This document shows, piece by piece, positions 47,362-58,604 of a stretch of DNA of 64,000 nucleotides. The stretch comes from Sordaria brevicollis (Eukaryota > Ascomycota > Sordariomycetes > Sordariales > Sordariaceae). The notes beneath the pieces were generated by a model. The model did not search any database. It was not told where the DNA came from and saw only the letters and a list, made by a program, of their open reading frames with translations. The stretch covers positions 806,001 through 870,000 of the forward strand of contig JAUTDP010000016.1 of assembly GCA_033439795.1 (NCBI GenBank), given 5' to 3'. The position numbers and the translations under genes were made by a program. Each line of letters begins with the position of its first letter. Position 1 is the first letter of the stretch.

Positions 47362-49385
47362 TTACCTCGTCCCACAAACCCCAGGTAAATACCCATGCGT
47401 AACAGCAAAGTTACACAGCCCATGATCATCCACTTCCTCCCCCTCCCCCTCCCCCTTAAAATATCCCTCCACCCCCTCAACATACTCCGGCGCATCAACC
47501 AGTCTTCCCTTCCCCGTACACTCACAAACCGCAATCGGACAAAACCCAAATCCACACCCAAACGCACACAACCCCGTAAACGCCTCACTCACACCACCTC
47601 TCACCTCCCCCCCTACACAAGCCGGGGGGTTAAACGGCGAGAAATCCGGGATCGTCACGTTATCGTTGGGGATAGTGGTGCAGGGTGGTTGGGGGCAATA
47701 ACCGTGTGCGCAGGCGAAGGAGCAGAGGCCGGTGTAAATTACTGATTCTCCGGGAGCAGGGTAGCCCGTTATGTTTGAAGAAGGGGGCGGGGAGGGGAGA
47801 CCTTTCTGGTGGCAGATGCAAGCCGAAGAGGGGCAGTAGCCGTTGTGACAAGAAAAGGAGCAGAGGTTGGTGAAGTCGTAGATGCCCGTGCCGGAGATGC
47901 ATGACGAAGATGGGGGGAGGGAGACGGTGTGGGGTTTGTAGGAGGAGGGGGGAGAAAGGGCGGAGCCGACCCAGGCGTTGAAGTTTTGTGTGGGAATGCC
48001 GGTGAGGAGGGAAGGGGTGCAGGAGGTGGTGATGGGTGCGCCGCCGCGGATGGTGGCGAGGATGTGGTGGCGGCCGCGGAGGAGTTTGATGAGGACTGGC
48101 CCGACAAGGCCGGGGGGATGGGGATGGAGCCGTGGAAGAGACCGATACCGCCAAAGGGTTTGCCGTCGGAGTCAAAGTCGGTGGTGGGTTGGAGGTGGCC
48201 GTTGATGGATACTTGGACTTTTACGCCCGTGGCATTTCCCAGAAGGGCAGAGTAGAAGATGCGGTCTTTGGTGATGGCTTCGGGGGGATACTCGTATTGC
48301 AGCTGGGTGGCCGTGTTACCGGTCGTGCCGCCGTTGTTGCAAGCGCCGTTGGGGTTGGGACGGTACCAGGCTGTTATCCCTTCTTGTCTGAAGGACGCCG
48401 TGCCGGTCTTGAACAGCGAGATGACGAACGGCAGGAAAGCGCGCCAGCCATCGTGTGGCATGTTCTTGACGTAGTTAAAGGGCGCGCGGCCGTGGTTCAT
48501 GTCAAAGGCTTCGTACTGCTTGTTGTCGAGCGGGCCGATGTAGTGCGACTCCCCGAAATCGTTCCACGAGATGATCTGGACGTAGTCCGGAGGGCTGTCG
48601 ATGCTGATGATCTGCTGCCACCGGTCGTACCAGAGGTCGTCGCCGCGCCAGAGCCAGTTCTTGCCGTAGCCGGGCAGGTTGGTGTAGAACCAGGGCGAAA
48701 CGGGCATCATGTAGGGTTTTCCCTTGAGGGCGTCGAGGTAGGAGGCGTCGGGGTAGGTGGTCATGTCCTGATCGGCCTTGGGCCAGGCGTCCCAGCTGAA
48801 GAGACCGTCGGCTACTCCGTTGGCGAGCCCGATAGCCCCAAAGGCGCCGACGGATGACCAGTCCGGGATGAAAAAGGCGTTGGTGGCCGCCTTGATTTCG
48901 ATCCAGTCGGCGGCGTTGCCTACACCTTCGAACGTCGACACCAAAGGCTGCGAGCCACGCTTGAAGTATTCTTTCTTTGGTCCGTAGCTTGCGAGCAGGT
49001 GCTTGACGACGTCCTTGCTCCATGGGCCATTGCCCGCGTAGTCAAAGGAGAAGAAGAGCTTAAAGTTTTTCTTTGCAGCAACGTGGAAGGCCACAGGCAG
49101 CTGAGTGTAGGTGGTTGACTCGTTGTTGGCCATGTTGAGGGCAAAGGCGTCGATGCCTGCGGATTTGGCTAGGTCGATATTCGTTGCCCAGTCGTATACG
49201 GTAAAGTTCTTGGTGTTGCCCACCTGTTGTCGAGTGGTTGTCAGTCATGATGGCTGGAGGACTGTATCAGAATGACAACTTACCATGAAGTGAGCAAACA
49301 CAGTCTTTGGCTCAGCAGCCTGGGCCACGCTTGCGAAGCTCGCAAGACATGAAGCCAGTCCGACGAGGAACCTGAGGGGACCCAT
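47362..49385 (-). CDS. secreted alpha-1,3-glucanase (GH71 mutanase) with Cys-rich tail, frameshifted
   Basis: Hydrolyses alpha-1,3-glucan, a fungal cell-wall polymer. Exon 1 (49385-49284) encodes a signal peptide (MGPLRFLVGLASCLASFASV, then AQA) and AEPKTVFAHFM; exon 2 starts at 49223 with VGNTKNFTVYDWATNI. The GH71 domain covers about residues 23-430, with GLFSWDAWPKADQDM, PYMMPVSPWFYTNLPGYGKN and IISWNDFGESHYIGPL. The coding frame changes by -1 near 48102-48116; the C6 run at 48111-48116 is the likeliest site. After it the sequence continues GPVLIKLLRGRHHILATI, as expected for this family, and stays open to the stop at 47362. Counting one missing base gives 654 aa. The tail has four LC-x-F-x-C-x-x-GYCP-type repeats (near 47890, 47735, 47575 and 47415); the last lacks two Cys. 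Confidence 0.92.
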
Positions 49386-50512
49386 CGTTGCCGGACAGTT
49401 AGGTGCTATCACCGCCGAGTGACTTACCCTGGGAAGAGAAGGAGATGAGAATGCTTCTCTGTGCCAAAGGAATGCAGTTCAACGAGGCGCCATCTTGTCC
49501 CTATTTGTATTCATCCATCCCTCTTCCTTCTCCTAACGGTAATCCCCCCTCCACTCCAAATCCTTTCCTTCACGGTTCGGCTAAGCCTCCAGACTCTCCA
49601 TGTCGGGTTCCAGTCTCACACACCACGATGCTGTCGGTCCCTCTCGCTACGCTCTGGCGGGCGGAAGGCGGCGGAAAAGAGGCTTACGCCTCTCCGCCTT
49701 TCCGCTCCTAGGTCTTACTTTTTGGGGGTTTTAATGTCAGGCACCCATGGGCGCACTTTCCGCCATCAGCGCCGGCGTCGGCCGCCTGAATGTGACCATA
49801 CAATTCGGCCGCCTGGACACTAGATGAGTAAACGGTTAGGTAGGTGATTTTTGCGGGTTCTCGAACGTCGAACATGTGTGAAAATTGTTGAAGATTCTAT
49901 CTAGTGATAGCGCATGAAGTCCTTCTTGGGCTTGACTGTGGTGGTGTGGCGATGATAGTCCTCGTTGGGATGGTGTTGTACTGAGGCTCTTCTCAAGCAG
50001 CTTGAAGAAAACTACAAGTCACAACCAATCGTGGAGAAGAGTAAATGAACAAAAGAGCCGCCTAATGGTACAGTAACATAGCTAGCTAGGTGCTGCTGTG
50101 TATGCGCCGCAAAGAATGTGTATACCGGTATCAACTTGCTCAAATTGTATGTATGATATCCGTCAGTGGGGGTTTCACCGTGAGATGTTAGTCTCTTTCC
50201 CAAAAAAGCTCGGGTTGAGAAAAGAATCCGCATGTAATGGTATATATTCCTGTTCCTTATACTTCCTACTATCAACCTTGAGGATGAACGCCCGCTATGT
50301 ACTTTTGAAACTCCCAGGATATCGTCCACCTTCGCAGTGCCTATCAATATGTCCATGTCCATAACCTTTTAAAACTCCTTGTAACTATAACCACTACTTC
50401 GAAAAAGAGACAAACGAGCGAGAACGCTCCATAGATGCGGTCTGACCCAGCTCTGCTTCCTTGGTTGAATATCATCATTTTGACTTGGCCTCCTTCTCCG
50501 TTCTCTACATCT
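49386..50512. other. intergenic region upstream of the GH71 gene
   Basis: About 1.1 kb between the GH71 start and the 3' end of the next minus-strand gene. The part near 49386-49500 should be the GH71 promoter and leader. Open frames up to 120 codons lack motifs. No other gene is supported. Confidence 0.5.
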
Positions 50513-53500
50513 TCACTCCCCCTTCTCATTTCGAACTTCATCCTCATAAATCTTAAACCCAAATCCTCCCCACTTCCCCGTCGCCGTCTCTGCCCAAGTC
50601 GTCCACGACGGTCCTAGCTCTGGATTACTAGCGGGAGCTATCCGTTTCTGCGTGTCCGTCTCCACGCCTTGAACATGATCCGTCTCCTTTTCTTTCCCCT
50701 TTACCATATCGTTCGTTGAGGCGGTAGTCGGAGGTATGACGGTGGTCATGTGAGCAGTTGCCTCCTCTGCCAGAGTCGTAGTAGTCGAGGCCGTCCAGAC
50801 CTTCATCACATTCATCTGACCTAGATCTTGGCTGCCCTGGCTGTCCGCCTCAGTTGACACCTGACTCATGCCTTGGCTGTGACGTTGCTGTGGCAGTGAC
50901 ATTGGTTGTGACTGCACCTGCGTTGGCTCTGGGCCTGGCATTTGCTGTCCCAACCGCACCAGCTCCTGAATATCCAGAACCAACTTCTGGTCCTTGGTGG
51001 GCTCTCGTGGAAACGGGTACTGTTGCTGTTGTTGTTGCTGCAGATGATGATAACCCGGCTGCTGCTGCTGTGGCTGACTCCCGTCACGACTCCCGCTCCC
51101 AGAAGAGATCAACGGAGGAGGAAGTTTCGTTGTCTCCGGCGGCAGAGCCGAGGAGATATTTTTACTAGGATATTCGCTCGGTGCCTCGGAACTATCTGAT
51201 CGGCTACCATCGTCCATGTCCAGGTCTTCCTCGTTCTCAGGAAAAAGATTGCTTTGTTGGCTGAAGGGACCTAGGTCGTCGTCATCTGTCTCGATACCCG
51301 CTCGTGGAATATCCTGAGACTTCACCGGACCTGGCTGACCGTGTTCGTGGTCTCGACCCTCCCCATCCGTCTTCGCACCGTCTAGTTCATCGTCTTGGTC
51401 GAGGTCGTCCCCATCAAGGTCGAAGAAATCGCTCTGAGAAGAACTGAAGCTGGAGCTGGTCTCGGGAATGGCACGTGGGATTTGCACGGACTTGAACCGC
51501 CTTATGGTGGCTCTATCGTCGATCGGACAATCTGTCATCTCGTCGTCTTCGTCGTCTGCGTTGTCGCTGTCATCGCTCCCGCTGGATAGCCCCGTCATCT
51601 CTTGATCACTGTCTGGGGCTTCGACCTCCCACGGTTCACGACTGCTACCGCGAAGATTCCCATGCTCAGAAGAAGGATGTTCGCTGTGTGGTGTGTTGTA
51701 GTAGCCAGGTGTAGGTCTCCTATCATTCCAGCCAAGCGGTGGGAGGGAAGGCTCGCGGCTCATGTAGCGATCATAGCGAGGGGTAGTTTGGCGGGCCTTG
51801 CCAGACACAAGGGGAGAGGATCGACGATCATAAGATCGTTCATATGATTTCCTTGAGAGGCGACTGGAGGGAGTCTGGTGGTAACGACTCGCAGTGGGCG
51901 AAATGGAGGACTTGCTAGCTGGCGAGTATGAACGGGACCGCGAAAGGGGTGTAAAGGAACCCTTCCCCTTTTTGAGCATTACTGCCCGTGGCGACTCTGC
52001 TCGTGTTCTGGTTGTTTTGATGGACGTCAAGGCCGTTTCGAACGAAGCAGTATCGGAACGTTCGTACGATGCCTGAACGTGGCCGTATCGCAAATCCGCA
52101 GTGCCTGTCTTGGGCAGATCGTCCAGAACGTCGCTCCTAGTCCAACATTCTTCCAGGGCGTCTCCCTCCGGCGTGTGATCACGCTCACTGTCTGTCTCAT
52201 CAGGATTGTGCTGCTTATCAGGGTATACCCTACTGAGCTCACGTATCCTTTGCCATGTCCATGCCGGCATGAGGGCACGGTTACCCGTGATGTAGTCCTG
52301 AATGTAAGCCTCCGGCTGTGTGATGTACAGACGGTGTGTTCCGATGGTTTTGGGGGCCTTCATGACGACGCTGGACATCAGGAAGGTGTAGCCCCAAAGA
52401 GCGGGCGTTGCCATTTCGGCTGGAGCGAGAAAGCGAAGACGGTTATCTTTGTGAATCTTGCGCAAAGGGACCCAATCCTGGCGCAATCCAAGGAACTCAT
52501 TCAGTGGTGACTCCGGCGCGGCTTTACTGTGGTAGATCAAATGGGTAGAGGGCTCCAGCACGTTACCGAAAGCTTTGTGGATGGCCAGCTGAACATCACG
52601 AGCATCTGGCCCCCTCACTTGGACCGTCTTGATGAAGCCGCGGCTCCTGAGCCTTTGGTCGATCATGCGCCCATTCGCAAAGGCTTTAGGAAGCAGCCAT
52701 CCAGAATCAGGGTCCTGTCCTGGCCATTCGGTGAATCCAGGGTCAGTAGGATCCGGGGTGGCTCTGCTCAAGGTGCTTGGTAATTGTGTCCAGTCTTCGT
52801 CAGGACCCATTGACTGTCGCCGGTCGAAGATTTTGCGTGAATCCACCCATACACCCTTGAGAGGAAACGGCAGAAACACCACCTCCACGTTCCAAGGTTT
52901 GTTATAGGTGGGAAGAGATGTCGCCTGGAGCTCGCTGATTTGAGCCTGTAGAGTCTTGAATTGGCTAAGAGTTACCTTTTGGGAAGAACGAACTGTGTTG
53001 TTCGATGCCACCGAGACCACACTTGCGCCGGCGACACTGGAATTGTCGTTCAGAATCTTTTCTACCTCGTCAACACGAGACTCAAGATCTGTAACTCGGA
53101 GATCAATGTGTTCATGCTTGTCATAGCACTCGTCGTGACCGATGACGGAGAAGGACGTGTTCTCCAGCTTGTCTATTCTTGCTTCCTGGAGATGGACAAC
53201 TTCCGATAGCTGATTCACGTCTTTCTTGACGGTGAGTAAAGACTGACTATGCGCTGAGCCAGGTCTGGGAGTCACGTCTCGCTTGTACATGGGCGGGGCC
53301 ATCAAGTCCATTGGGCCACACTCAGCTTGAGCGGCGGGTTGCGCCTGATCCTCAACATCTTGTACTCCGTTGTCTGAAATGGTAGCTTCGTTCCTCAGCG
53401 AAGATGGGCGCGTCATGGTATTCAATCCCTTCCCGAAGAATGGCGTCAAGTATCTCATCTGGCTGGAAGCTGTGGTTCCCTGGGATTGCATATGAATATA

Positions 53501-54118
53501 AGCCGGGCTCAACGGCTGTGTATCTTCGTATACCTCGGTCGCCTGAGTATTCTTCCCATTGTCCCAGCCCGTGACAGGAGCATTATCCGAAATGGTAGCC
53601 TGCTTCTCCATGGACTGGTGTGGTTGTTCCTGAATCTGTAGGGGCTGAGAGGCAATTATGCGCTGGTTGAAGCTGGCAGCATGAACGTTCATAAGGCCGA
53701 AATCCGTAGAGACGCCGAGGTGCTGAGACATATTGGGCTGAGCAAAGGACCGGTGTATCTCCTCCATTGGGCTCGCCAGCTCGAGGACACGTTGAGTGTT
53801 GAAACTAGAGGCCGGCTTCTCGTAACCATTAGTAGCGGGAACGCCAGCGAAGGCGAAGGAAGCCGTAGGTTGGAGCTGTGAAGGGGCCGGGAAATCGTCG
53901 TGGAAGCAGGCATGATGTGAACACTGGCAAAGCTCGGCAGCGTCAAGCGCTGTGTTCAGCTTGCTCCAGAAACGGCGGCAACCGCAGCGCGGCAGGGAAG
54001 GATCCGTATAGTTGCATGGTCCCCTCGGCATCACGGGAAAGCCTGTGTTCCACACAGCTTGTCCATCATCTAAGAAGTTGGGAAGATGCCCAGGGGCGTC
54101 GAAAGGATTTGCGTCCAT
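50513..54118 (-). CDS. uncharacterised 1201-aa protein with N-terminal Cys/His cluster and coiled coil
   Basis: A single long open frame. Residues about 34-75 carry a Cys/His cluster (PRCGCRRFWSK, then LCQCSHHACFHDD) that could bind metal. A long disordered Gln/Ser/Pro stretch follows. About 290-355 form heptad-like coiled coil (VKKDVNQLSEVVHLQEARID, DLESRVDEVEKIL). About 395-670 is the only part that looks globular: NVEVVFLPFPLKGVWVDSRK, RMIDQRLRSRGFIKTVQV and ALWGYTFLMSSVVMKAPKTI. The last 500 residues are low complexity: Arg/Ser/Tyr-rich, acidic, then Gln-rich with poly-Gln. No known domain was recognised. A nuclear role is a guess from composition. The start at 54118 gives MDANPFDAPGHLPNFLDDG; nothing upstream is better. 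Confidence 0.75.
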   Translation of the reverse strand: MDANPFDAPGHLPNFLDDGQAVWNTGFPVMPRGPCNYTDPSLPRCGCRRFWSKLNTALDAAELCQCSHHACFHDDFPAPSQLQPTASFAFAGVPATNGYEKPASSFNTQRVLELASPMEEIHRSFAQPNMSQHLGVSTDFGLMNVHAASFNQRIIASQPLQIQEQPHQSMEKQATISDNAPVTGWDNGKNTQATEVYEDTQPLSPAYIHMQSQGTTASSQMRYLTPFFGKGLNTMTRPSSLRNEATISDNGVQDVEDQAQPAAQAECGPMDLMAPPMYKRDVTPRPGSAHSQSLLTVKKDVNQLSEVVHLQEARIDKLENTSFSVIGHDECYDKHEHIDLRVTDLESRVDEVEKILNDNSSVAGASVVSVASNNTVRSSQKVTLSQFKTLQAQISELQATSLPTYNKPWNVEVVFLPFPLKGVWVDSRKIFDRRQSMGPDEDWTQLPSTLSRATPDPTDPGFTEWPGQDPDSGWLLPKAFANGRMIDQRLRSRGFIKTVQVRGPDARDVQLAIHKAFGNVLEPSTHLIYHSKAAPESPLNEFLGLRQDWVPLRKIHKDNRLRFLAPAEMATPALWGYTFLMSSVVMKAPKTIGTHRLYITQPEAYIQDYITGNRALMPAWTWQRIRELSRVYPDKQHNPDETDSERDHTPEGDALEECWTRSDVLDDLPKTGTADLRYGHVQASYERSDTASFETALTSIKTTRTRAESPRAVMLKKGKGSFTPLSRSRSYSPASKSSISPTASRYHQTPSSRLSRKSYERSYDRRSSPLVSGKARQTTPRYDRYMSREPSLPPLGWNDRRPTPGYYNTPHSEHPSSEHGNLRGSSREPWEVEAPDSDQEMTGLSSGSDDSDNADDEDDEMTDCPIDDRATIRRFKSVQIPRAIPETSSSFSSSQSDFFDLDGDDLDQDDELDGAKTDGEGRDHEHGQPGPVKSQDIPRAGIETDDDDLGPFSQQSNLFPENEEDLDMDDGSRSDSSEAPSEYPSKNISSALPPETTKLPPPLISSGSGSRDGSQPQQQQPGYHHLQQQQQQQYPFPREPTKDQKLVLDIQELVRLGQQMPGPEPTQVQSQPMSLPQQRHSQGMSQVSTEADSQGSQDLGQMNVMKVWTASTTTTLAEEATAHMTTVIPPTTASTNDMVKGKEKETDHVQGVETDTQKRIAPASNPELGPSWTTWAETATGKWGGFGFKIYEDEVRNEKGE

Positions 54119-56516
54119 TGGGATTCTGGGTCACCATCTCCTAGGGAAGTTTGGACGGTGGTGGAAGAAGGCGTGTTGCTTCCCAGCCTGGAAGCGGTCG
54201 AGCTCGGACGGGTATTCGGTCGGTCAGTTGTTCTCGGAAGGGAAAGTAGACGAGAAATCGGAAAATATTCTAGTCGGGAGTGGGTATGCTTGAGCAATCG
54301 AGTTCGGCGCGTCGTGTTGATGGTGGCACGAAGCTCCCTTCTTTCCTGCGACCCAACGCCAGACCAAGTCGGATCGCAACCAGAGTTTTGTTTCGAAATC
54401 TAGATCATGTTACTGTCTCCAGTTAGTACAAGGAAATCGGACCAGGAAATCAAAGAAAAACAGTTGCGACAATGCAATTGTTGGGAAACCCAAGCTATTG
54501 AGCGGTGGGCGCCTAGGCAGAAGCGCGGGGAAAGGAAGACGAGACGAGATCAACACCAGACTCGGACGGGGAAAGACGAACAATTTATATTTTCAGAAAC
54601 TGGATGAACTAGGCAGAGACGCGCGTCGACCGAGGTTCGCAATCACCAGTATGCCAAGGCTGGACAGAAAATAGGCGCCGGCGAGAGGCAGACGGAGATG
54701 ATGTCGACGGGAGGACGGATGGGAGAGAAGATGCCGAAGGGGAAAAAAAGTGAGGCGCCGCATTGGAAAAGCAACGCGCAATGGGAGGATCCCCGGTGCA
54801 ACAAGCAACACCGCAGACACCGCAGACACCGCAGTGGACATTGCTGCTGCACACGCTTCTGGGCGTGCTGGACTGACAGGGGCCGAGGTCGTCATGCATT
54901 GAGAAGAGTGGATCCCCGTCACCGTAAGGCGGGCGGGTGTGGGTTCGTGATGGCATGCCAGAGGATGTGCATCTCTTTGGAGTTAAAATGTTGAGGCGTG
55001 GTCGATATGGAAAAGTTGAGGAGATGGATGGAAAAAGAAGAGATTACTAAGGCGAGTACTTAGAAGTTGAAAGTCTGACTGAATCGACATTACTTTGCTC
55101 CCTTGCGGAAGGGAAGCTGCCACCACTGCCTCAAAGTCGAATAGGGAAACCGCAAGTGAGAACTTCCCTCTCTGAAGCCAGGAGCACTTGCCCAAAGTCA
55201 AAATCAAGAACTGGCCAAACCATATCTTGTCATTTCCGGGCTATCCTGTAACGCAGAAAACAATTCAAACCCTCAATGGCTCTCATAGTCTCACAATCTG
55301 AATAGCTGGTGCGCGGAGAGGTTAAAGGCAACTTCCAGAGTCCAGGTACTGAGTTGAAGCACGAAGCACAGAATCCCTTTCCCAGTCAAAATACAGAATC
55401 TGATTGGCCAAAAACCACTTAACATCCCTGCATACGCCAACGTTTCTAGCGTGCAACTTGCATTCCTTCCTCACGTCCTCACGATGCTTCTTTCAATGCA
55501 GGTCCTCGAGGTTCTCACAGCAGCAGCCCTTCTTTTCCTACAAGATCTCTACCATCTACTCGCGACACCCACTACAAGATGTGAGGCTTAAGATGAACGG
55601 TGAAAATTCACGACATTACAAGTTGAGAGGAGAACTGAAGTGACGCTCACAGCCCCCGTTACCTCCTCGATGCAGTACTGTGTAGGAGCTCTGGCCTACT
55701 GTTCGTTCGTCTGTCTACTTACTGTATCCCCGTCATCCCCGTCATCCCTGGCTTTCCTGGCGGCACCCTCGCCTCACCTCGTGATCTCAAGGTTCTGGAT
55801 CCACCATGGACCCTAGACACATCTGACTATGGCACAAGAGAGTGACGCGTACAACGAGTTGATGAGAGGGAGGCTGATGAAACTAACAACCCCATGAATC
55901 TAAGGCGGAAGCAAGTTCTTTGGTCCCGGACGACTGAACATCTGGAAGGTCGGAAGACATCCGCGGAGGAGGAACGGTCGGTTAGGTAGTATTCGAGCTG
56001 TGAAAGGCTGTTTCAGCAGCTCCGTGAATAACGCCTTAATTAAATGTGCCAACGGTTCACAGCTTGAAAGCTGGGGCCGAGTCGGGATGTGATATCACCA
56101 ATTGCGCCCCTTCCATGAGATGGCAACAACACAGTCGGCCAAATATTCAACAGGTTATTTCAAGGAGCATTTTGTTGAATAGGTTTTATTCTCTTGGGAA
56201 TTCCCAGAGAGAGGGTGAAAACTCAAATCAGAAGCCAGATAACTCGCAATGTGATATGATGTGATATGCCAACATGCAAAAAATGCAATACGCCTCTCTC
56301 TTCCTATCCCCAGGCTGCCTCCCCTGGCTCTTTGTCGCCTCATCTCTTCCCCATATTCCTCAACCAAAAGAACTCCCCGCTTGACCATCAAGAAACAGGA
56401 CCCACATATTACCTTCTATTATACAATACCAATGTCACTTTATCTATTCCCTCCCACCCAATGCTGTTCATTACCACCCAGCCCACCCCATATCAGCCCT
56501 CAGCCCAGAGCACAAA
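54119..56516. other. intergenic region
   Basis: About 2.4 kb between two minus-strand genes. It holds the promoter and leader of the 1201-aa gene and the 3' side of nothing recognisable. Small tandem repeats occur: (CGCAGACAC)3 near 54811-54836 and CCCCGTCAT repeated near 55726-55746. Open frames up to 130 codons show no motif. Confidence 0.5.
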
Positions 56517-58604
56517 TCAAACCTCCCCCCAACTCCCCATCCCCCCTCCCGCACCCGCCACCACACTCCCCGCACCCTTCACCGAGCTCCCTCCCCCAGC
56601 TCCCCTGGGAAAATCCCAATAATGTCTACTCCCATGACTCATCCTCCCGGTAGCCGTCGACGCACCGCTATTCCGTCTCTTGACACTTCCCCTCCTGTTA
56701 GCCGCGCTCCTCTGCGTGCTCTGGCTCGCACAGCTACCTGACCTTTGCCTGATCACCGACACAACGGCCGCAGCTGCTGCTGCCGCCGCGTTGGTGGGAG
56801 AGGCAACCATGCTGCTTGCCCCTGATGGGGTGGAGACTTTGTAAGTGCGCGTGGCGGGAGGAGGACGGCGGTGGTGGGACATTAAGGGGTGGTGTTGGCG
56901 GACGCGAGCGGCTTTGGCTGCTAGGTCGGCTGTGGAGGCGGTGGCGAAGATGGAGGAGGAGGAGGTTAAGGAGGGTCCGGAGAAGGAAGTTGGCGAGGGA
57001 GGACGGGAGGAAGGAGAGAAGCGAGAGCGGAGGTAGCGGAAGATGAGACCGATGTCGAGCTCTTGTTCCCATTCGTCTTGGGTAAATGTTGGTTGTTGCT
57101 GGGGTAGGGAAGTGGTGGTGGTCGTGGCTGCTGGTGCTGCCCCTGTTGTGGAGGTCACGTCGGACGGGGCCGGCCCGGTGGACGTGGTAAGCTTGGAGGA
57201 TGTTACTTCGGAGAGAGCGGGAGTGGCAGCCGAGGCCTGTCCTTGTCCTTGTTGTTCGGAAACGGCAGGGGCCGTGGCGGGTTGGTTGACGGTCGGCTGA
57301 AACTGGGGCATGTTGGATACCACGTCGCTGATGTCTGTGTGGCGACCATCCCTGGAGGTAGACTCGTTGGTAACGGCTGAGGTCTCGGGAATGACTGGCA
57401 GCCCGGCGTATGGGAGGGGCATCTGCTGGACCCGGGTGTAGGTGGAAAAGGCGCCGGGGTGGGGAGAGGTTGATAGTTGGTGAATCAGCATCCCGAGTTC
57501 TTTCGCTATCCGGTTTAGCATGCGCAACTGCCATGTCGAATCCTCGGACGTTTGTACCTGCGAGTCGACGTTCATAGTCGTGGATGCCGTAGGCGTCGTG
57601 GAGAGTTCTTCCTCGTCAGGGAGGGCTTCGCCTAGGAGAATGGCGAGTAGCCTGTCGTCAACTCCTATCAGGCTGCAGATGGCCTCTCTTGTCCGCCCTA
57701 TTATTCCTTCGCTTGCTTCCTTGTTGGTCGTCTCCTTCTTGAGCGTCTCTGTGCTGGAGGACTGAGCCTTGTATTCGTCGTCGTGATCATGCCAATCATC
57801 GCTTGCCAGGCTTGCCGCATCGTCTTGCTCGAGCTGGGCCATCACCTCGTCGGCCTTCTCGCCCATGCTCTTGGTCGAGTTGACAGTGCGTAGCGAAGTC
57901 TGCGACTGCCTCCTCCTTGTCTCCTTCCTGATTCTCTCGAGCAGCAACTTGCTCTGCTCCAACCGCCATGCCTCTATCCTCCTGTTGCGCTCATTATCTT
58001 CCACCTCTTGACCACCATATTCCATGTGGATCTGCTCAAGCGCCTCGTTGCGACGCTGAATGCGGTTGGGGTTGAGTCGCTCAAACTGATATAGTCGCTC
58101 TTGGATGTCGCTGCTCATGCCTGGAGGCTTGAACTGAAACGAGCCCATGCCGTCATGGCTGGGAAAGACAGGCATCGCATGCGCATTTTGCGGCGACTGC
58201 CCGAGGGGCGTTCGGAAGTCTGGAAGATGGCTATCGAGACTATCGAACTCGGGGTCTTCCTCTTCTTCTTCTTCCTCTTCCTCCTCCGCAATGCTCTCCT
58301 CGAGTAAGTCCGAGGGCACTACCGAGTTTTCATTTTGCGAGTTGAAGTCGGAACGGGCTGCGGTGTCGAGACTGCCGAGATCGCTGACGCGCGACCGGCC
58401 AGGCGTCACCTGCTGGTCATCGTGGATGGAGTCGCTGAGGTAGGAAGCTGTGGTGCCGGCGTCGGTGCCGGGGGTGAAGAGAACCCATGTTTGCGACTCG
58501 CCCAGGCCAGTCGGTTGAGGCGAGAAGACGGCTGAGGAGCCATCGCTGGAGAGAACGCGATTTCGTTGTTGCTGGAGCTGACGGGCCGGTTGGTGGAAGG
58601 CCAT
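56517..58604 (-). CDS. uncharacterised 695-aa fungal protein with helical region and acidic run
   Basis: A single long open frame starting MAFHQPARQLQQQRNRVLSS. Near residue 38-45 is SQTWVLFTPG. Residues about 102-118 are an almost pure Glu run. About 165-235 is a charged helix (ERLYQFERLNPNRIQRRNEA, RIEAWRLEQSKLLLERIRKE). About 295-405 looks weakly globular (IIGRTREAICSLIGVDDRLL, LRMLNRIAKELGMLIHQLS), and WEQELDIGLIFRYLRSRFS lies near 530. The rest is Ser/Thr/Pro/Ala-rich with poly-Ala, and the C-terminus is basic then Gly-rich. No signal peptide or membrane segment is seen. I do not recognise the family. The 3' end to the TAG at 56517 is uninterrupted. Confidence 0.75.
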   Translation of the reverse strand: MAFHQPARQLQQQRNRVLSSDGSSAVFSPQPTGLGESQTWVLFTPGTDAGTTASYLSDSIHDDQQVTPGRSRVSDLGSLDTAARSDFNSQNENSVVPSDLLEESIAEEEEEEEEEEDPEFDSLDSHLPDFRTPLGQSPQNAHAMPVFPSHDGMGSFQFKPPGMSSDIQERLYQFERLNPNRIQRRNEALEQIHMEYGGQEVEDNERNRRIEAWRLEQSKLLLERIRKETRRRQSQTSLRTVNSTKSMGEKADEVMAQLEQDDAASLASDDWHDHDDEYKAQSSSTETLKKETTNKEASEGIIGRTREAICSLIGVDDRLLAILLGEALPDEEELSTTPTASTTMNVDSQVQTSEDSTWQLRMLNRIAKELGMLIHQLSTSPHPGAFSTYTRVQQMPLPYAGLPVIPETSAVTNESTSRDGRHTDISDVVSNMPQFQPTVNQPATAPAVSEQQGQGQASAATPALSEVTSSKLTTSTGPAPSDVTSTTGAAPAATTTTTSLPQQQPTFTQDEWEQELDIGLIFRYLRSRFSPSSRPPSPTSFSGPSLTSSSSIFATASTADLAAKAARVRQHHPLMSHHRRPPPATRTYKVSTPSGASSMVASPTNAAAAAAAAVVSVIRQRSGSCASQSTQRSAANRRGSVKRRNSGASTATGRMSHGSRHYWDFPRGAGGGSSVKGAGSVVAGAGGGMGSWGEV

